Assembly: GCA_019022495.1 (NCBI GenBank)
Contig: JAFEKR010000063.1
Location: 101,979 to 165,978 of the forward strand
Direction of reading: 5' to 3'
From: Epichloe hybrida
Taxonomy: Eukaryota > Ascomycota > Sordariomycetes > Hypocreales > Clavicipitaceae
DNA: 64,000 nucleotides
A program made the position numbers and the translations under genes. Positions within the stretch are counted from its first letter, which is position 1; every line of letters starts with the position of its first letter. The notes below the pieces were generated by a model that was given only the letters and a program-made list of their open reading frames with translations, did not search any database and was not told the origin of the DNA. This document shows, piece after piece, positions 33,901 to 46,961 of this stretch.

Positions 33901-35168
33901 TATCGTGGTTCTTTCTGTCTGCGGCAATCCCTGCTCGAGTGTCGTCATCATCATGATCCGGCGGCTAATACAACATCTCAAATTGCGTGCCTCGGTGGAA
34001 TCCGCACGCCCAAAGAGTGCGACATGAAGACTAAACTCTTTTTCCCCCACGACCATGTCAGTCACTAGCCATCTCAACGATTCATGAACTCGTCCAGTGC
34101 GACTCATGCGCGCCATGGCCAACGATGGGAACAAGTTGGTGAAGGAATTGAATCCGTATTTGCACAGGCCGGCATCGAATTCGCGCTCCACATTTCATTG
34201 CCCTTTGTGTACATGCATGCAAACCCCGGCGTGCGCGTGCTTAGCTCACATGCATGTTATGTACGTACCCCTGACTAGGACCCCCGTTACTCGTGCATCA
34301 AGCCTCCTCCCCTCCCTTGCAGCATCTGCTCGAATCAGCATCAGCCATCAGCCATCAGCCAACGAAACGGGCCTGTGCTGGTCCCCGCTCAGCAGCCACA
34401 TGCGCATCGCGCGTATCGCATCAACACAATGGGATGATGGATCGGCTCTGCTCCAAGTCGCTCGCTCTACTAGTCCGTACTTTGCTTGTACGGAGTACTC
34501 CGTGCGGAGGGAGTTGCTGTTCGTCTTGTCTCTTTTCCTTTTTCCTTCTTTCCCCTACCCTTTGTCCGTCTGGCTGAAATGCCTGCGGTACGCCTGACTT
34601 GGGTCACCACCGCGCCTGCTCATCATGAATCCCTGAACTGGGTCAGACGCAAGCTCACTCAGCCTTGCCTTTTGGAATCAGTCTTGCGCGCATGGGATCC
34701 AGGTCTTATCGACTAAAAGGTAAACTTGAAACTTTGGGAGTCCTTGTTGGATGGACAGGATCCCCGATCTACATACATACATAGGTAGCTTTCCAACCCC
34801 CCCCCCCCTTTGGATGCGCGCAAGGTTTTTTAAACTGTCATACATATGCGAATGACGCTGGATCCCGCTGGATCCCGGGACCGAGACGTGAATCGGCAAG
34901 ATGGCAAGATTTCCACAATTGTCCAAAACGGGGGCGAGACGCCTGGCGGTCACGGGGCGAAAATCTGGTCGATCGGATGGGCTGTTGGGGAGGCGGAGGC
35001 GGACTTTGGACCTATTATCGTTCGTTCCTTTTTCTTACTCCGTACATTGTACATATGTATGTACATATGTACATCGCGTCTCTGACCCCTGGCTGGGCCA
35101 ACACACTGGGCCAGGGACTAAGCCGCAAGTTTAAGCTAGTCCTGCTGGGCTGACTGGGACCCGATGCC

Positions 35169-35215
35169 CTGTCTGGGGCCTGTCCGGGGCCTGTCCGGGG
35201 CCTGTCTGGGACCTG
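35169..35215 (+). repeat. Minisatellite, 11-base GGGGCCTGTCC unit
   Basis: Four near-identical copies of GGGGCCTGTCC/T in tandem. Confidence 0.8.
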
Positions 35216-35280
35216 CACTGTTCGAGGCCAGTTGATAAGTGGTGTGTGATTCAGTGTCAAAGGTCAGTCAGGTCTAGTCA

Positions 35281-35320
35281 GGTCTGCTGTCTGGTCTGCT
35301 GTCTGGTCTGCTGTCTGGTC
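35281..35320 (+). repeat. Minisatellite, 12-base GGTCTGCTGTCT unit
   Basis: Three perfect copies of GGTCTGCTGTCT plus a partial fourth, preceded by related GTCAGGTCTAGTCAGGTC. Confidence 0.85.
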
Positions 35321-36254
35321 TAGTGCGACCATGTTGTGATGCTGCGCGTGTGCCTGCCGCGCCGTATCAGCAAGTTCTTCTTTCACACCCTGGAATCCTG
35401 TGCTCTCTCGCGCGCAAAGTTGACAAGTTCTATGTATGTAATGCTAGTGCGGAATACGGAGTTGTAGTTCGCTTCATCCTGCCACCCCAGCATGGCGCCC
35501 GCCAGATGCCCGCACTCCAGAACTATGCAATGCCAGGCAGCTCCTCTGGGCAGGCTGCAGCGGTCTGGTGTGCCCCCCCTCCCCCCCTCTGAGTCTGTGC
35601 TGGCAATGGGCCCGCAGGGTTCCTTTTTCCCCCCCGTCCTCCCCGTCCTCCCATCCTTCGTTTTTCCTCCTCCTCCGTCCTCTTCATCACCGGTCTTCGC
35701 TCTGCGTCCTTCCACTGCTTCTTTTCCTTTCCTTTCCCCACCCTTTTCTTTCCTTTCCAGTCACTCTCTTGTTGTTTAGTAGCCATTTCGGTACCCGTCA
35801 CTCTTTCCGGGTCCATTACATTCCTTCGGCTCCTCATCGACGATACTCGACCACCGAGACGAGGTCGATTTCCGAACTTCTCCCCCATCCGCTCATAGCT
35901 TTCTAGAGGTTACAGTCTTTGCACACAACCTATTGCCCGCCTTTCCGACACAATACGCACAATCGCTACACTTTCCATCAGCTTGCTTATAGTACAATTC
36001 GCAATCCTACCATCTCGAAAGGCTTCACTCTTATCTTAGCACGCACTTTACGTTGAAATCGGCGCCGCTTACGCCTTGGTGAGCGCGACCTCGGTCAGGA
36101 TTCATACGACATCCTCCCTCCCTCTTCTCTACCGAGGTTTGAACTCTACGATCGGACAGATCGCCATCGTGGTCCCATCAAGAAACCTCAGCTCAGCCCA
36201 GTCCAAGAACGACGACGAAATCACCATCCGTAATTCCATATAACCACACACAAT

Positions 36255-38193
36255 ATGGCGGCCGAAGTCGAGCACTCTGTGGATTTGTCCACCATGAATG
36301 ATTCCATGTCTGGCGCCGAAAATGACATGGATATCCTCACCCCTACATCGTCCAAGCAATCTCCCTGCCAATCTAGCTCTGGTGGCAATGGCCAGTCCAA
36401 TAAACGTCCTCCAAGGAAGAGCACATTGACTCAACAGCAGAAGAATCAGAAGAGACAAAGAGCAACACAAGAACAGCTTTCCGTCTTGGAAATTGAATTC
36501 AATAAAAACCCCACCCCAACTGCCGGCGTCAGAGATAGAATAGCAGACGAGATCAACATGACCGAAAGGTCGGTCCAGATTTGGTTCCAGAACCGGTATG
36601 TGAACTGCGCGTTCCGAACCCCTGTGGGGATTTGCGTTGACTAACACAAAGTGCAGCCGTGCCAAGATCAAGTTGATTGCGAAGAAAAGCCTGGAAACTG
36701 GCGAAGACATTGACTCCATTCCCGAATCAATGAGGGCATACCTGGCAATGCAGGCAATGGAGACTGGCAAAGGTCTTGGCGGAACCTACCTGGGACGCAC
36801 CGGTCTGATGCCTTTTGGCCACAACGGCATGCTCCTCGGCGGCGAGTCTGGCCAAGGCAAAGTCTTGATCCACCACCTGACTTGCCGCTCCCTCAGCATA
36901 GGCAAGTGGACACGAGTCGGGCAGAATACGATGGATCTCATCATCTTCTACTCGCCTGACAAGTGTACCATGACATACTACATCAACAACGAACAGGCTG
37001 GGTACAAGATCGAATATCCCTTCTCGCATATCAAGAATATCTGGCTGGAGAACAACGAGTCCGACGCCAACAAAATGGGCGGCATTGTCATTGAACTGAA
37101 CCGTGCCCCCAACTTCTTCATGGATTCCTCACCGTCCGCCGGTGGATTCTACCTGTGCCGTGATTTCACCGAGGACCTGCAGGCCACCCAGTGCATGATT
37201 CATCAGCTTGGTGGCAACACAAAGGTCCTGGCAGGTCAGTTAGCCAAGCTGGTGTCTCTCGAGTCGTTCATGAACCGACACAACCCCCAGCACTACACCG
37301 CCGCGCACATGCACGATGCTCACGCGATATCTGTATCGGCCCCGGTCTCACCAACTGCGCGACCAGCATCGCAACCCAACTTTCATCAGCCCGAGGCAGC
37401 AGCCATGATGCAAGATCATTGGAGCATGAACCAGATGAACCAAATGCATTCGACAATGCGTCCCCCTCCTCACGGCCACAAGAGGCAGCGCAGTCGATCC
37501 GTGCCTGGACCCATCGACTTCGCCATGTTCCAAAACCAGGCAATGCCTTCATTCTATATCCAACCACCCGGCGAAATGGCCCTCCCCCAACACAATCCCA
37601 ACATCTTTGCGCCAGTTCCGCAGCAGCCGACCGGTGTAGGCCACAACCTCCGGATCGACACGCAAGCCGGCTTCGGCCTCGACATGCGCCAGTACCCGTT
37701 ATCAGCTACGACGGCGGCCTCGCCGGCAGAGTTTCCACCCAGTCCCGCGGGTACATTCATGTCCCAGGGACCAGAGACGGGACCCCTGTCGCACACCCAC
37801 TACGGAACCCCCTACAGCAACAGTGCCTTCCTGTCACCCATGGTCGGAGCTGAGAGCACTGGCACCATGTCCCCCATGCCTTACACCGGGACCGTCGTCA
37901 CTGAGCCATCCATAGTCGAACAATCGCCGCCCATGTCCATGATGGGTCGGTCTGCATCTGCCGAACTTTATGCAGGCCACGATGGTTCATGCGCTGTCTC
38001 GGAGGATGGAGTCAGCCTCAACGAGATGTATTCGAAGCACACCATCAACTTGCCCATGCATGGTCATTCACCAAATCACTTGGTCCATCATCACCACCAA
38101 GCCGAACTGGATATGGACCAACTGGTCCAGTTCGATCACGTCGATGCCGTCAGCCTATCTCCCGAATCAGTGCACCCACCACATGCGCAATGA
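36255..38193 (+). CDS. Homeodomain transcription factor
   Basis: Two exons, 36255-36595 and 36657-38193, joined within the third-helix codon (CG|C) by an intron with a GACTAAC branch; 625 residues. The homeodomain (about residues 55-120) reads [30 protein letters not shown] and helix 3 [14 protein letters not shown], with the invariant Trp, Phe, Asn and Arg. After it comes a ~170-residue conserved-looking region ([48 protein letters not shown]) of the kind found in fungal homeobox proteins related to Pah1/Hoy1/Pho2-like factors. The C-terminus is Pro-, Gln-, Met- and His-rich and probably disordered. It is a nuclear developmental regulator by family; the precise role (conidiation, infection structures) is not deducible. 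Confidence 0.93.
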
Positions 38194-39898
38194 CGACGGG
38201 TCCGTGTTGGTCTCGCAATGGGATGAAGATGGGGCTTTAGCCTGCGCATGAGCGTTGGGTCCAGCGAAATTCGATCAAAGTCTGTATTCATTATGCTTGG
38301 CGTTGGCTTTTTTTTCTGTTTTTTCCTGGAATTTATCGATGCAGTTGATACCACGGGTTTGTTTATATTCGGTCTCGGTTCGACAAAGACGCTTAGGCCC
38401 TTCTCCCTCTCCCTCTCTTCCAAAAAATATCTGCTTCGATGAAGTCTCCGTGCACATCGATGTCCTCATTGCGTCGCATGGACAGCGAATCTGATGATTA
38501 CGGTTTAGCAATCAGTACGTTCTCAACGGCACCGATTGTGAATGCTGTAGTACAACGTTTTAAATTTGTGCGACATTGCATATCCTGGTGGCGCGCGCGT
38601 CCTTTCCGACACGGCCAAACCACAGCTTTGCTTTTCACTGGGGCTCTTTCATCCGTCTTTTCGAGCACCTGTCTCTTGGGGGCAGTATTTCTTTGTCTTA
38701 CGCCATGCTGCTCTCAAGGACCTAATTCACACTTTTCGTGCATATGTTGAATAATGGGTGTCATTTTCCAACTTTGTGTTATCTATGCCTTCTTTTTTCT
38801 TTTTTTTTTTTTTTTTTTTCTTTTCTTGTTGGTTCTGACATTTCACATGGGCTACTGAGACGGGCGGACCCAGGCGGTCTGAGCAGTGGACGGCTCTTTG
38901 CTCTTTTTTTTTTTTTTTTTTTTTCTGGTTCTTCTTGTTTATGGAGATGAGAGGGATGAGTTGGGTTCTTATGTTCCTTGTAATCATGGTTGAGTGTGGT
39001 GCTCCGAGGATTGGGGAAGCAAAGCAGCAGGAGAACCATTCAATTGTGCGACTGACTGCGGGATGCGCTAGGAAACTGAACACAAGATGACGTCTTTTGC
39101 GGCTCGAGCACAAGAGCAGCTAGGCGATGGTGGTTGCATATTTATAACGCATTCAGGATCATAAAACTACGGGTTCAAAGCAAGGTTGAATATCGTTGCA
39201 TTCTCTACCATGTTGAAAATTGTTTGCGTGACATGACAAGGAGCATTGATTGATTGCATTGCATGGTGAGATTGGCGCTAAAGTCTTACGGCTGAGGTGA
39301 CGGCTGAGGTCACGTCATACGCAAGCTGCGCCTTGCCTGTCTTGCCTCGCATGATGTGCTTGCTCCGCCACGTTCCAACTTTGGCTACCAATGAATATGG
39401 ATGATTTGCTGCGCCTGGATCCAAAATGGGGACCTCGGGCATGTTTGGCTGTTTGGCAACCTGGGGTGGGAAGAAAGGGCATGTGGGTCATGCATGGATG
39501 GAACTCGTCCAGGTCGTCCATGATGATGATGATGTTGTCTCCCTCACACCATGACCGCCACCAAACAAGCTTCTTTTCCCTTGACCTTTTACTTGCCATG
39601 TTTCTGGGCTGCCGCGACACTTGATATCGACTGCCTTGTACTGCGTACGTCTGGTTCTGCCACTTCTTCCATCGTTAGCTGCTCTCGCTTGCCGACTCTC
39701 AACTTGAACCGATTGTGCGACCACTATATTTATATTCTCACTAGACAGTAATTCCGACATTTCTCCCCAGAGCCAGCCAGCGGCTCGGTCTTCCCCCAAA
39801 AAAAAAAAAAAGCATATCTACTTGTTGGCGCGAATCACTTCCGTCATGCCGTTTGCCAATTTCCAATGCTGAGCGAGACACACAATCTTTGACGCACC
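38194..39898. other. Intergenic 1.7 kb, no gene seen
   Basis: Homeodomain 3' flank then upstream of the P4-ATPase. It has two long T-runs (near 38800-38820 and 38905-38923), an A13-type run near 39798, and no credible gene. Confidence 0.6.
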
Positions 39899-42800
39899 AT
39901 GGCTCCGGCACAGCCGAGCAGCCGAAGTGACGGCCCACGGTCGACGTCTCCGCGACAAGTCGACGACATGGAGGATACCAACGATTCTCTCCAGTCTGAG
40001 AACCCATCCTCTCCAATGGCGACACCAGAAGAACAAAACACGTCGCTCCTTGCTGAACGATTTGCATCACCGAGGAGATCGAACACCGTCCCAGCCAGCG
40101 GAGGGATTGCGCGCCCGGCATCGTTCCCGAGGTCTTCGATCAGACGTTCGTTGGCGCTGGATGCGACTCGAGGGCTGGGACATGAGCAACATGTGCTGTT
40201 CCCGATCCACTCAAGAGACCCCGCAGCTGAGTTCGAGATGGAGGCTGCCTCGAATGATGCTGCCGAGGATGGCGTACCGAGGGACGATCAAGACGCCGAC
40301 CACACGGCTACCAAGCACCTTCGTGACTCGATCCGCAGACTTGGACCTGGCAAGACCAGAATGGAAAAGGCAAAGGTCCTCCTCGCTGCCATCTACCAGA
40401 AGCTCATCGTCGAGGGATTGCTCCGGCGCAAGCCTCTACCCGCGAGCAATGACGGCCGCCATATCCCCCTGAACCCCACGGATGAGCTGATGGACGAGCG
40501 AAGTCAAAGGCCGTATATAAGCAACTTTATTCGATCGAGTCGATACACGGCTTATGATTTCGTCCCCAAGCAGTTGCTCTTCCAGTTCAGCAAATTGGGC
40601 AACTTTTACTTCTTGGTCATGGGCATCCTGCAGATGATCCCCGGGTTGAGCACAGTTGGGAGATGGACGACCATCATCCCGCTGTCTGTGTTCGTTGCCT
40701 TTAGTATGGCGAAAGAAGGATACGACGACTATCGACGATATCAGTTGGACAAGTCCGAGAATCGGAGCGTGACGTGGGTTCTGAACCGGAGCCCGAAGAG
40801 CAAGTCGAAGGAGGCCCCAAGGCATGCAGAGAAGAAGCAGGCCGGCATGGTCCAAGAAGGAGGAGCTGATCCCGAAAGCGGCGTATGCGATAAATTGGTC
40901 GGGGAGACGCACGACTGGACGAGAACCCAGTGGCAGAATGTCAAGATCGGCGATGTCGTTCGACTGAGGCGAAACGACGGTGTCCCGGCGGATATGATTC
41001 TGCTGCATGCCACGGGCCCGAATGGCATCGCTTACATCGAGACCATGGCCCTGGACGGCGAGACGAATCTCAAGAGCAAGCAGGCATGTCCTTTACTTGC
41101 CGAGCTGTGCAGCACGCTCGACGGTATCAGATCGACACAGGCGACCATTGTTTCCGAGGACCCAAACATCGACCTGTACAGCTACGACGGTCGGGCTACC
41201 GTGGGTGATGATGAGACGTTGCCGCTTTCCATCAGCAACATTGCCTATCGAGGATCCATACTGCGCAACACTGCCGAGGCGATTGGCATCGTCGTCAACT
41301 CTGGCGAGGAATGCAAGATCCGCATGAATGCCAACAAGAATGTGTCTGCCAAGAAGCCCGCCATGCAGTCCATCATCAACAAGATGGTTCTCTTCCAGAT
41401 TGTCATTGTCCTCATGCTCGCCGCTGGCTTCACCATTGGCTACGGCCTCTGGAGGAACGACGTGCAAGACAAGTCCTTTTACCTCGTGACCAAGGGCACA
41501 TTCGACGCCGGCGTGCCCTTCAGGCAAATCTTTTTTGGATATCTCATCATGTTCAACACCTTGATCCCGCTCTCCCTATACATCAGCATGGAAATCGTCA
41601 AGATTGGCCAATTCATCCTCCTTCAAGACGTCGGCATGTACGATCCGGTGACCGATACGCCCATGGTAGCCAACACGACGACCATCTTGGAGAATCTCGG
41701 GCAAGTGAGCCATGTATTCTCGGACAAGACGGGCACATTGACGGAAAACGTCATGCGCTTCCGCAAGATGAGCATTGCGGGCGTGGCCTGCCTTCATGAC
41801 ATGGATGTGCAGCGAGATGAGGAGGCCAAGCGGAAGAGAATCGAGGCGTCAATGATGATGGGTCGTCTCAGCGAGGGAAAGGGGATGATGATGTCACAGC
41901 ACCACCACCACCACCACCACCACCACCACTATGCGCAAGCCTCTTCAACACCCGCATCGCTGCCGAAAGCCAATGTTTCTGACACTGACGAGGTGGGCAT
42001 ACTGGAAGAATGCGGGTACGAGTACGAGGAAGAAGACGATGATCCGGCGCCGCCAGGCAGACAACGGGGCTCACTTGCAAGCGCGTCGCACTGGAAGTCA
42101 TCCGTCCGCCCCAACGGGGGGGGGAGCCCGAGGTCAAGACGGAGGACATGCTGGATTACATTCGCAGAAATCCCAGCACGGTGTTTTCCCGCAAGGCGAA
42201 GCACTTCCTGCTCTGCATTGCGCTGTGCCACACCTGTTTGCCAGAGCAGCAGGAAAACGGCGAGCTCTCCTTTCAAGCCGCGTCGCCGGATGAGCTGGCT
42301 CTCGTGGAGGCCGCACGAGACATGGGCTGGCTGGTGATTGATCGCCCGGCCCAGGCAATCACGCTGCGGATGACGGATGAAGATGGATCTTTGCAGACGG
42401 AAACTTACCAGGTGTTGGATGTGATTGAGTTCAGCAGCAAGCGGAAGAGAATGTCCAGCATCATTCGCATGCCCGACGGCCGCGTCTGCGTCTTCTGCAA
42501 AGGAGCCGACAACGTGATTCTCTCTCGGCTCAGGATGAGCCATCTGGCGGAGCAGAAGTTCAAGGACATCAGCCGCCGGGCTAGTTTGCGAAAGACGTTT
42601 GAGCAGGACATGGCCCGAACGCGGATGAGCGTGGCCAGCCGGCGAGGCACACCGCGGACCAGTTTGGCCACGAAGCGGGGAGAAGCCGTCGACAGGCTGG
42701 AAGAAGGTCTGCGGCGCAGTCTCGGACGTCGATCGACCGACATCTTGCACAGACTGTCATCGCGTCAGCAGATTGAGGGCGTGGTGGTGGTGGGCACAAC

Positions 42801-44770
42801 ATCAACCGGAAACACCGTCGACCACCGCATAGACGAGTCCGTTGCATCCGATGAAGCAGCCGTCTTCGAGAAGTGCTTCCAGCACGTAGACGACTTTGCG
42901 AGCGAGGGTCTCCGAACGCTTCTTTACGCCTATCGATACGTCGACGAAGAAGCCTACGCGAGCTGGAAGCGGATGTACCGGGAAGCCGAGACCAGTCTTG
43001 TCAGCCGCCAGGAGTTGATTGAAGAAGCTGGCGAGATTATTGAGCAGAAGTTGGAGCTTGCCGGCGCGACAGCCATCGAGGACAAGCTGCAGGAGGGTGT
43101 CCCCGAGACGATAGACAAGCTGCGGCGCGCCAATATCAAGGTGTGGATGCTGACCGGCGACAAGCGGGAGACGGCCATCAACATTGGGCACTCGGCTCGC
43201 GTGTGCAAGCCATTTTCCGAGATTTACATTCTGGACCGTCACTGTCACAGCGGGAATCTGCGGGACCGGCTGACGACGACGCTCAACGACGTGGGACGAG
43301 GCATGGTCCCCCATTCCGTCGTCGTGGTCGACGGACAGACACTCTCCGCCATCGACGCAGACGACCATCTGGCCGTCCTGTTCTACGACCTGGTCCTCCG
43401 CACCGACTCCGTCATCTGCTGCCGCGCATCGCCGTCCCAGAAAGCCAATCTCGTCCGGTCCGTCCGCCGCCTCGTCCCCGGGAGCATGACCCTCGCCATC
43501 GGCGACGGCGCCAACGACATTGGCATGATCCAGGCCTCCCACGTCGGCATCGGCATCTCGGGCCGCGAAGGCCTCCAAGCATCCCGCATAGCAGACTACT
43601 CCATCGCCCAGTTCCGCTTCCTCCAGCGGCTCCTCCTGGTCCACGGCCGCTGGAACTACCTCCGCACCGGCAAATACGTTCTCGCAACGTTCTGGAAGGA
43701 AACCATGTTCTTCCTCGCGCAGGCGCACTACCAGCGCTTCAACGGATACTCTGGCACCTCTCTCCTGGAGTCGTGGAGCCTGACCGTGTTCAACAGCCTG
43801 TTCACCTCGCTGCCCGTCATACTGCTGGGCATCTTTGAAAAGGACCTTGCCGCGGAGGCGCTGCTCGCCGTGCCGGAGCTGTACACGTTCGGACAGCAGA
43901 ACCGCGGATTCAGCTTCACGCAGTACTTTGGGTGGATGATGATGGGGGTGGCGGGCAGCTTCGTCATCTACTACTTGATGTGGGCCGAATACACCGCCGC
44001 GCTGTTCACGCAGGATACGAGCCTGTATGCCATGGGGGCATTGTGCTTCACCGTTGGCGTCATCTTTATCAATGTCAAGCTGCTGTATGTAGTAGTTTTT
44101 CTCTTCTCCACGTTTCCCGTTTCCCGTTTCCCGTTTCCCGTCTCCCGTCTCCCGTCTCCCGTGTTTCATCCAGTACTAAACTAACTATCTGCGCGGGCGG
44201 CGCCGCCGGGCCAGAATCCTCGAGCTACACCACAAGACCGTCGTCACCTTTGGCGGCTTCTTCATCTCCGTCGCAGGCTGGTTCCTCTGGTGTCTCTTCC
44301 TCTCAGGCATGTACCCGCGCAAGGTGGGCAGAGACATGGTCCGCAAAGCCTTTGTCCACAACTTTGGCCGACAGCTCAGCTGGTGGACCACGCTGCTCCT
44401 CGCGCTCGCCACGCTCGTCGTCGTCGATCTGGTCGTCCAAGGCGTGAGGAGGGTGTACTGGCCTACGGACCAGGATCTCATGCAGAGAATTGAGAAGGAT
44501 GCCGATGCGAGACGGGCTCTCGCCGAACACGTCGCTTCGATGGAAGAAGATGGAGTTGACCATGAAGATGGCATCGAGATGCAGGATCTCGTCGCCGCGC
44601 ATGGCGGATCGGCGGCGGTAGAGGAGGAGGAGAAGAAGAAGAACGGCGGCGTTTCCGCGCGGGCGAGTAGTCTCCAGGGGGACAGGAGGGGCGTGAGAAT
44701 CAGCGTGGATGATTACAGGCCGCGGCCGCGATTTACGCCGCCGGTGGAGGAGGAGCTAGGCTTTGGGTAG
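39899..44770 (+). CDS. dnf3: P4-type ATPase (phospholipid flippase), DNF3-like, with apparent frameshift
   Basis: Exon 39899-44084, intron 44085-44214 (branch CTAAC), exon 44215-44770; about 1580 residues if the frame is restored. It moves aminophospholipids to the cytosolic leaflet of Golgi/endosome membranes, normally with a Cdc50-type partner. Seen: P4 A-domain motif ALDGETNLK, phosphorylation site VFSDKTGTLTENVM, nucleotide-site pieces FQAASPDELALVEAA and CVFCKGADNVIL, MLTGDKRETAINI, and hinge GDGANDIGMIQ, then six C-terminal helices. Between phosphorylation site and N-domain lies a non-conserved insert with ten His in a row (41900-41929) and a G9 run (42116-42124); the frame changes there, and ten G (or seven) would restore it. 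The G9 sits in the variable insert, so either miscount or a recent mutation is possible. The intron carries a CCCGTTT/CCCGTCT tandem. Confidence 0.88.
44112..44162 (+). repeat. Intronic 7-base tandem CCCGTTT/CCCGTCT
   Basis: About seven copies of a 7-base unit inside the last intron of the flippase gene, switching from CCCGTTT to CCCGTCT half-way. Confidence 0.85.
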
Positions 44771-44874
44771 GAAGTTGAAGGCGAGATGATGTGTGTCACG
44801 CGTGGATGGATGGTCAGAATCATTATATGTGGTGGCTGGGCCGGCGTTGGTTGGGACTCTGTGTTGGGTATTTG

Positions 44875-44925
44875 CAAGCGTTGGCGTTGGCGTTGGCGTT
44901 GGCGTTGGCGTTGGTGTTGGCGTCG
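44875..44925 (+). repeat. Hexamer tandem GTTGGC
   Basis: About eight copies of GTTGGC in tandem, the later ones with single substitutions. Confidence 0.85.
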
Positions 44926-46300
44926 GGGGATGATGGGAACAGGGTCATGTTTATGAGGCCTTTTTTTTTTTTTTTTTTTTTCGTAGGGAATCTGACAGCC
45001 TGGAGGACGGCCGAGATGTACGGAGTAGAGTAGAGCAGAAGTGATCTTGTCCGTATTACTTGACTGCACCGCAATCTAATGATGCCCGGGCTTTGGACAG
45101 TATTCACTTCCCACACTTGTCCACCCGATGTCTGTAGCTGCGTCATGCACGAAGCGAGAAGTTGACTTGTTCCAGGGGACAGTCTGGCGTCCTGAGGGAT
45201 TCATCCATCCATTTCGCGCCGACGGCCGACGGCCAAAGGACAGGGTGTTGCGAACATGGGGCTCCTGGCTGCGGCGCTGATCCTGCAGGATTTCTTGGTT
45301 TCAAAGAATGCATCCATCCGTGGCTCGGAGCACGGAGTACGAGTAGAGTTGCTGTTTTGCGCGGCGGGAGCAGCAAGGGAGGGAGGCAGGGAGGGTTTCA
45401 GCTTTGCGATTCCCGCGGGTTCATTGTTTTGCTTCTCCGATGGATGATGGATGGTGGGTGGATGAAGGATGAAGCGCTTGCTGGGTTAGGGGGACGTTGA
45501 CGACTGGGTTGTGCTTACTTATCAGGGGGGCGGGATGATTGGAAAATCCTCCTAGAATGGACGCCGGACGGTACCTGGGCTGCGCGGAGCTGCCTTGCAG
45601 ATGGGCTGGCCATTCGCGGCTAGTCCATGTGGGGCGGTCACTATTAGCTCTTCATGTAATCCGTATGTAGTATGTAGTGGCTGTTGTGGGTGGAGCTGTG
45701 CTAGTAAAGAGGTACTACGGACTAAATGGCCTGAGGAAAATACGCGTAATATTAGAGTACTTTTTACTTCGCTTAGGGCTACGCTAATCTTGGGTTTAGT
45801 ACGTGATTGGCCTGCTATCCCGGTCCCCTAGTCATGTAGATGTGTAAAATCAAACAGGGGGTGGACTGTATACCATACATATATGTATGTATAGTAGCTG
45901 ACCCCTGAATCATGTTACAAATCTACAGAGTACATGGCAGCGAGAAGGAATGAAGCACATGAGATATTAGCTAGGAGATAAAGGAGGTAAGGGCTAGGAT
46001 AAACTAGTATCTTACATTGCAGATAATTCCATGTAGAAAATAATGACATCTTTCAGTAGCGCCTAATATTACCCTACGGAGTATGTATTTCTTGCAGTTC
46101 TCTAATCATAGTATTACTCATAGCTAATTATAGCTGTCAGATCCTCGGGACGCGGCGACATTCACTCAAAGTTCCCGGGACGCGAACGTGGCGCGCCTCG
46201 AAATTTCCGTCTCAGTTGTGGCTGAGCAAGTGGGTGGTGTGCTGGCCAGCCGATGCAGGGCTGAAATGCAGTCGAGCCAAAAAGAGCGAGCTTAATTTGG

Positions 46301-46334
<34 letters not shown>

Positions 46335-46954
46335 CAGGAACCGTCTTGTTATGCTTGTGTGATGTGACCTTGCATGAGTCGGGATGTGGGAGGTGGGACC
46401 CCCCCCCCCTTTTCCATTTGTCTTGGAGCAAGAAAAAAAAAAAAAGGGCTCAAAAGGAGCAACGAACCGAACGACGGACGCCACCGGTGGTGATAAGCAA
46501 GGGGGGTTGTCAAGGGATTTGTGAGAAAGGATGATCTATTTAGCTAGTCTGTGCCCTGAGGGGCGTCATGTATGGTGCAATCGTGCACGTGACACGTGAC
46601 AGGGGGGGGGGGGGTGATGAAATCGTTACCTGGCGCGGACTTTGACAAGCCAGCTTTCACCGAAAAGAGGCCAATTTGTCTTTTCTTCTTTGGTGGCTTG
46701 CCCGTAAGCAGGGGACTTCTTGGTCCCCCCTAAAAAGAAGAAAAATAAATAAATAGAAAGCAATCTGGGCCGGCTTGGGAATTAAACCCTGGGTGGAGCT
46801 CGGGATGAAGCTGCGTGACAATTTGCGATGCGTTGGCAATGACTTTAGCTTCAGCCGTAATATGCAGTTGTCTTGAGAGGGTGAGAGGGTGAATGGCCAA
46901 AGCCCAAAAAGAAAATAAGCCTCCTTTCCTTGTGTTGATATCCTGGCCATCAGG

Positions 46955-46961
46955 TATAAAA
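46955..46961 (+). promoter_or_regulatory. TATA box of the small secreted protein gene
   Basis: TATAAAA lies 157 bases upstream of the ATG at 47112, in an otherwise CT-rich leader. Confidence 0.5.

Larger units (their letters stand above)
30976..36254. other. Gene-free 5.3 kb upstream of the homeodomain gene
   Basis: No supported gene on either strand. It is full of simple sequence: A or T runs near 32981-32993, 33190-33212 and 33471-33494, G/C runs (31391, 31742, 33777, 34797, 35577), TACATATG-type palindromes (31125-31165, 35045-35075), two minisatellites (35169-35215 and 35281-35320) and the densest set of CCGTA/TACGGAGTA motifs in the window. The last 600 bases (35620-36250) are CT-rich and probably form the promoter and long 5' leader of the homeodomain gene. 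Confidence 0.6.

Noticed and set aside
42802..44169. 455-codon ORF antisense to the P4-ATPase
   Set aside because: Shadow of a gene with clear P4 motifs on the other strand.
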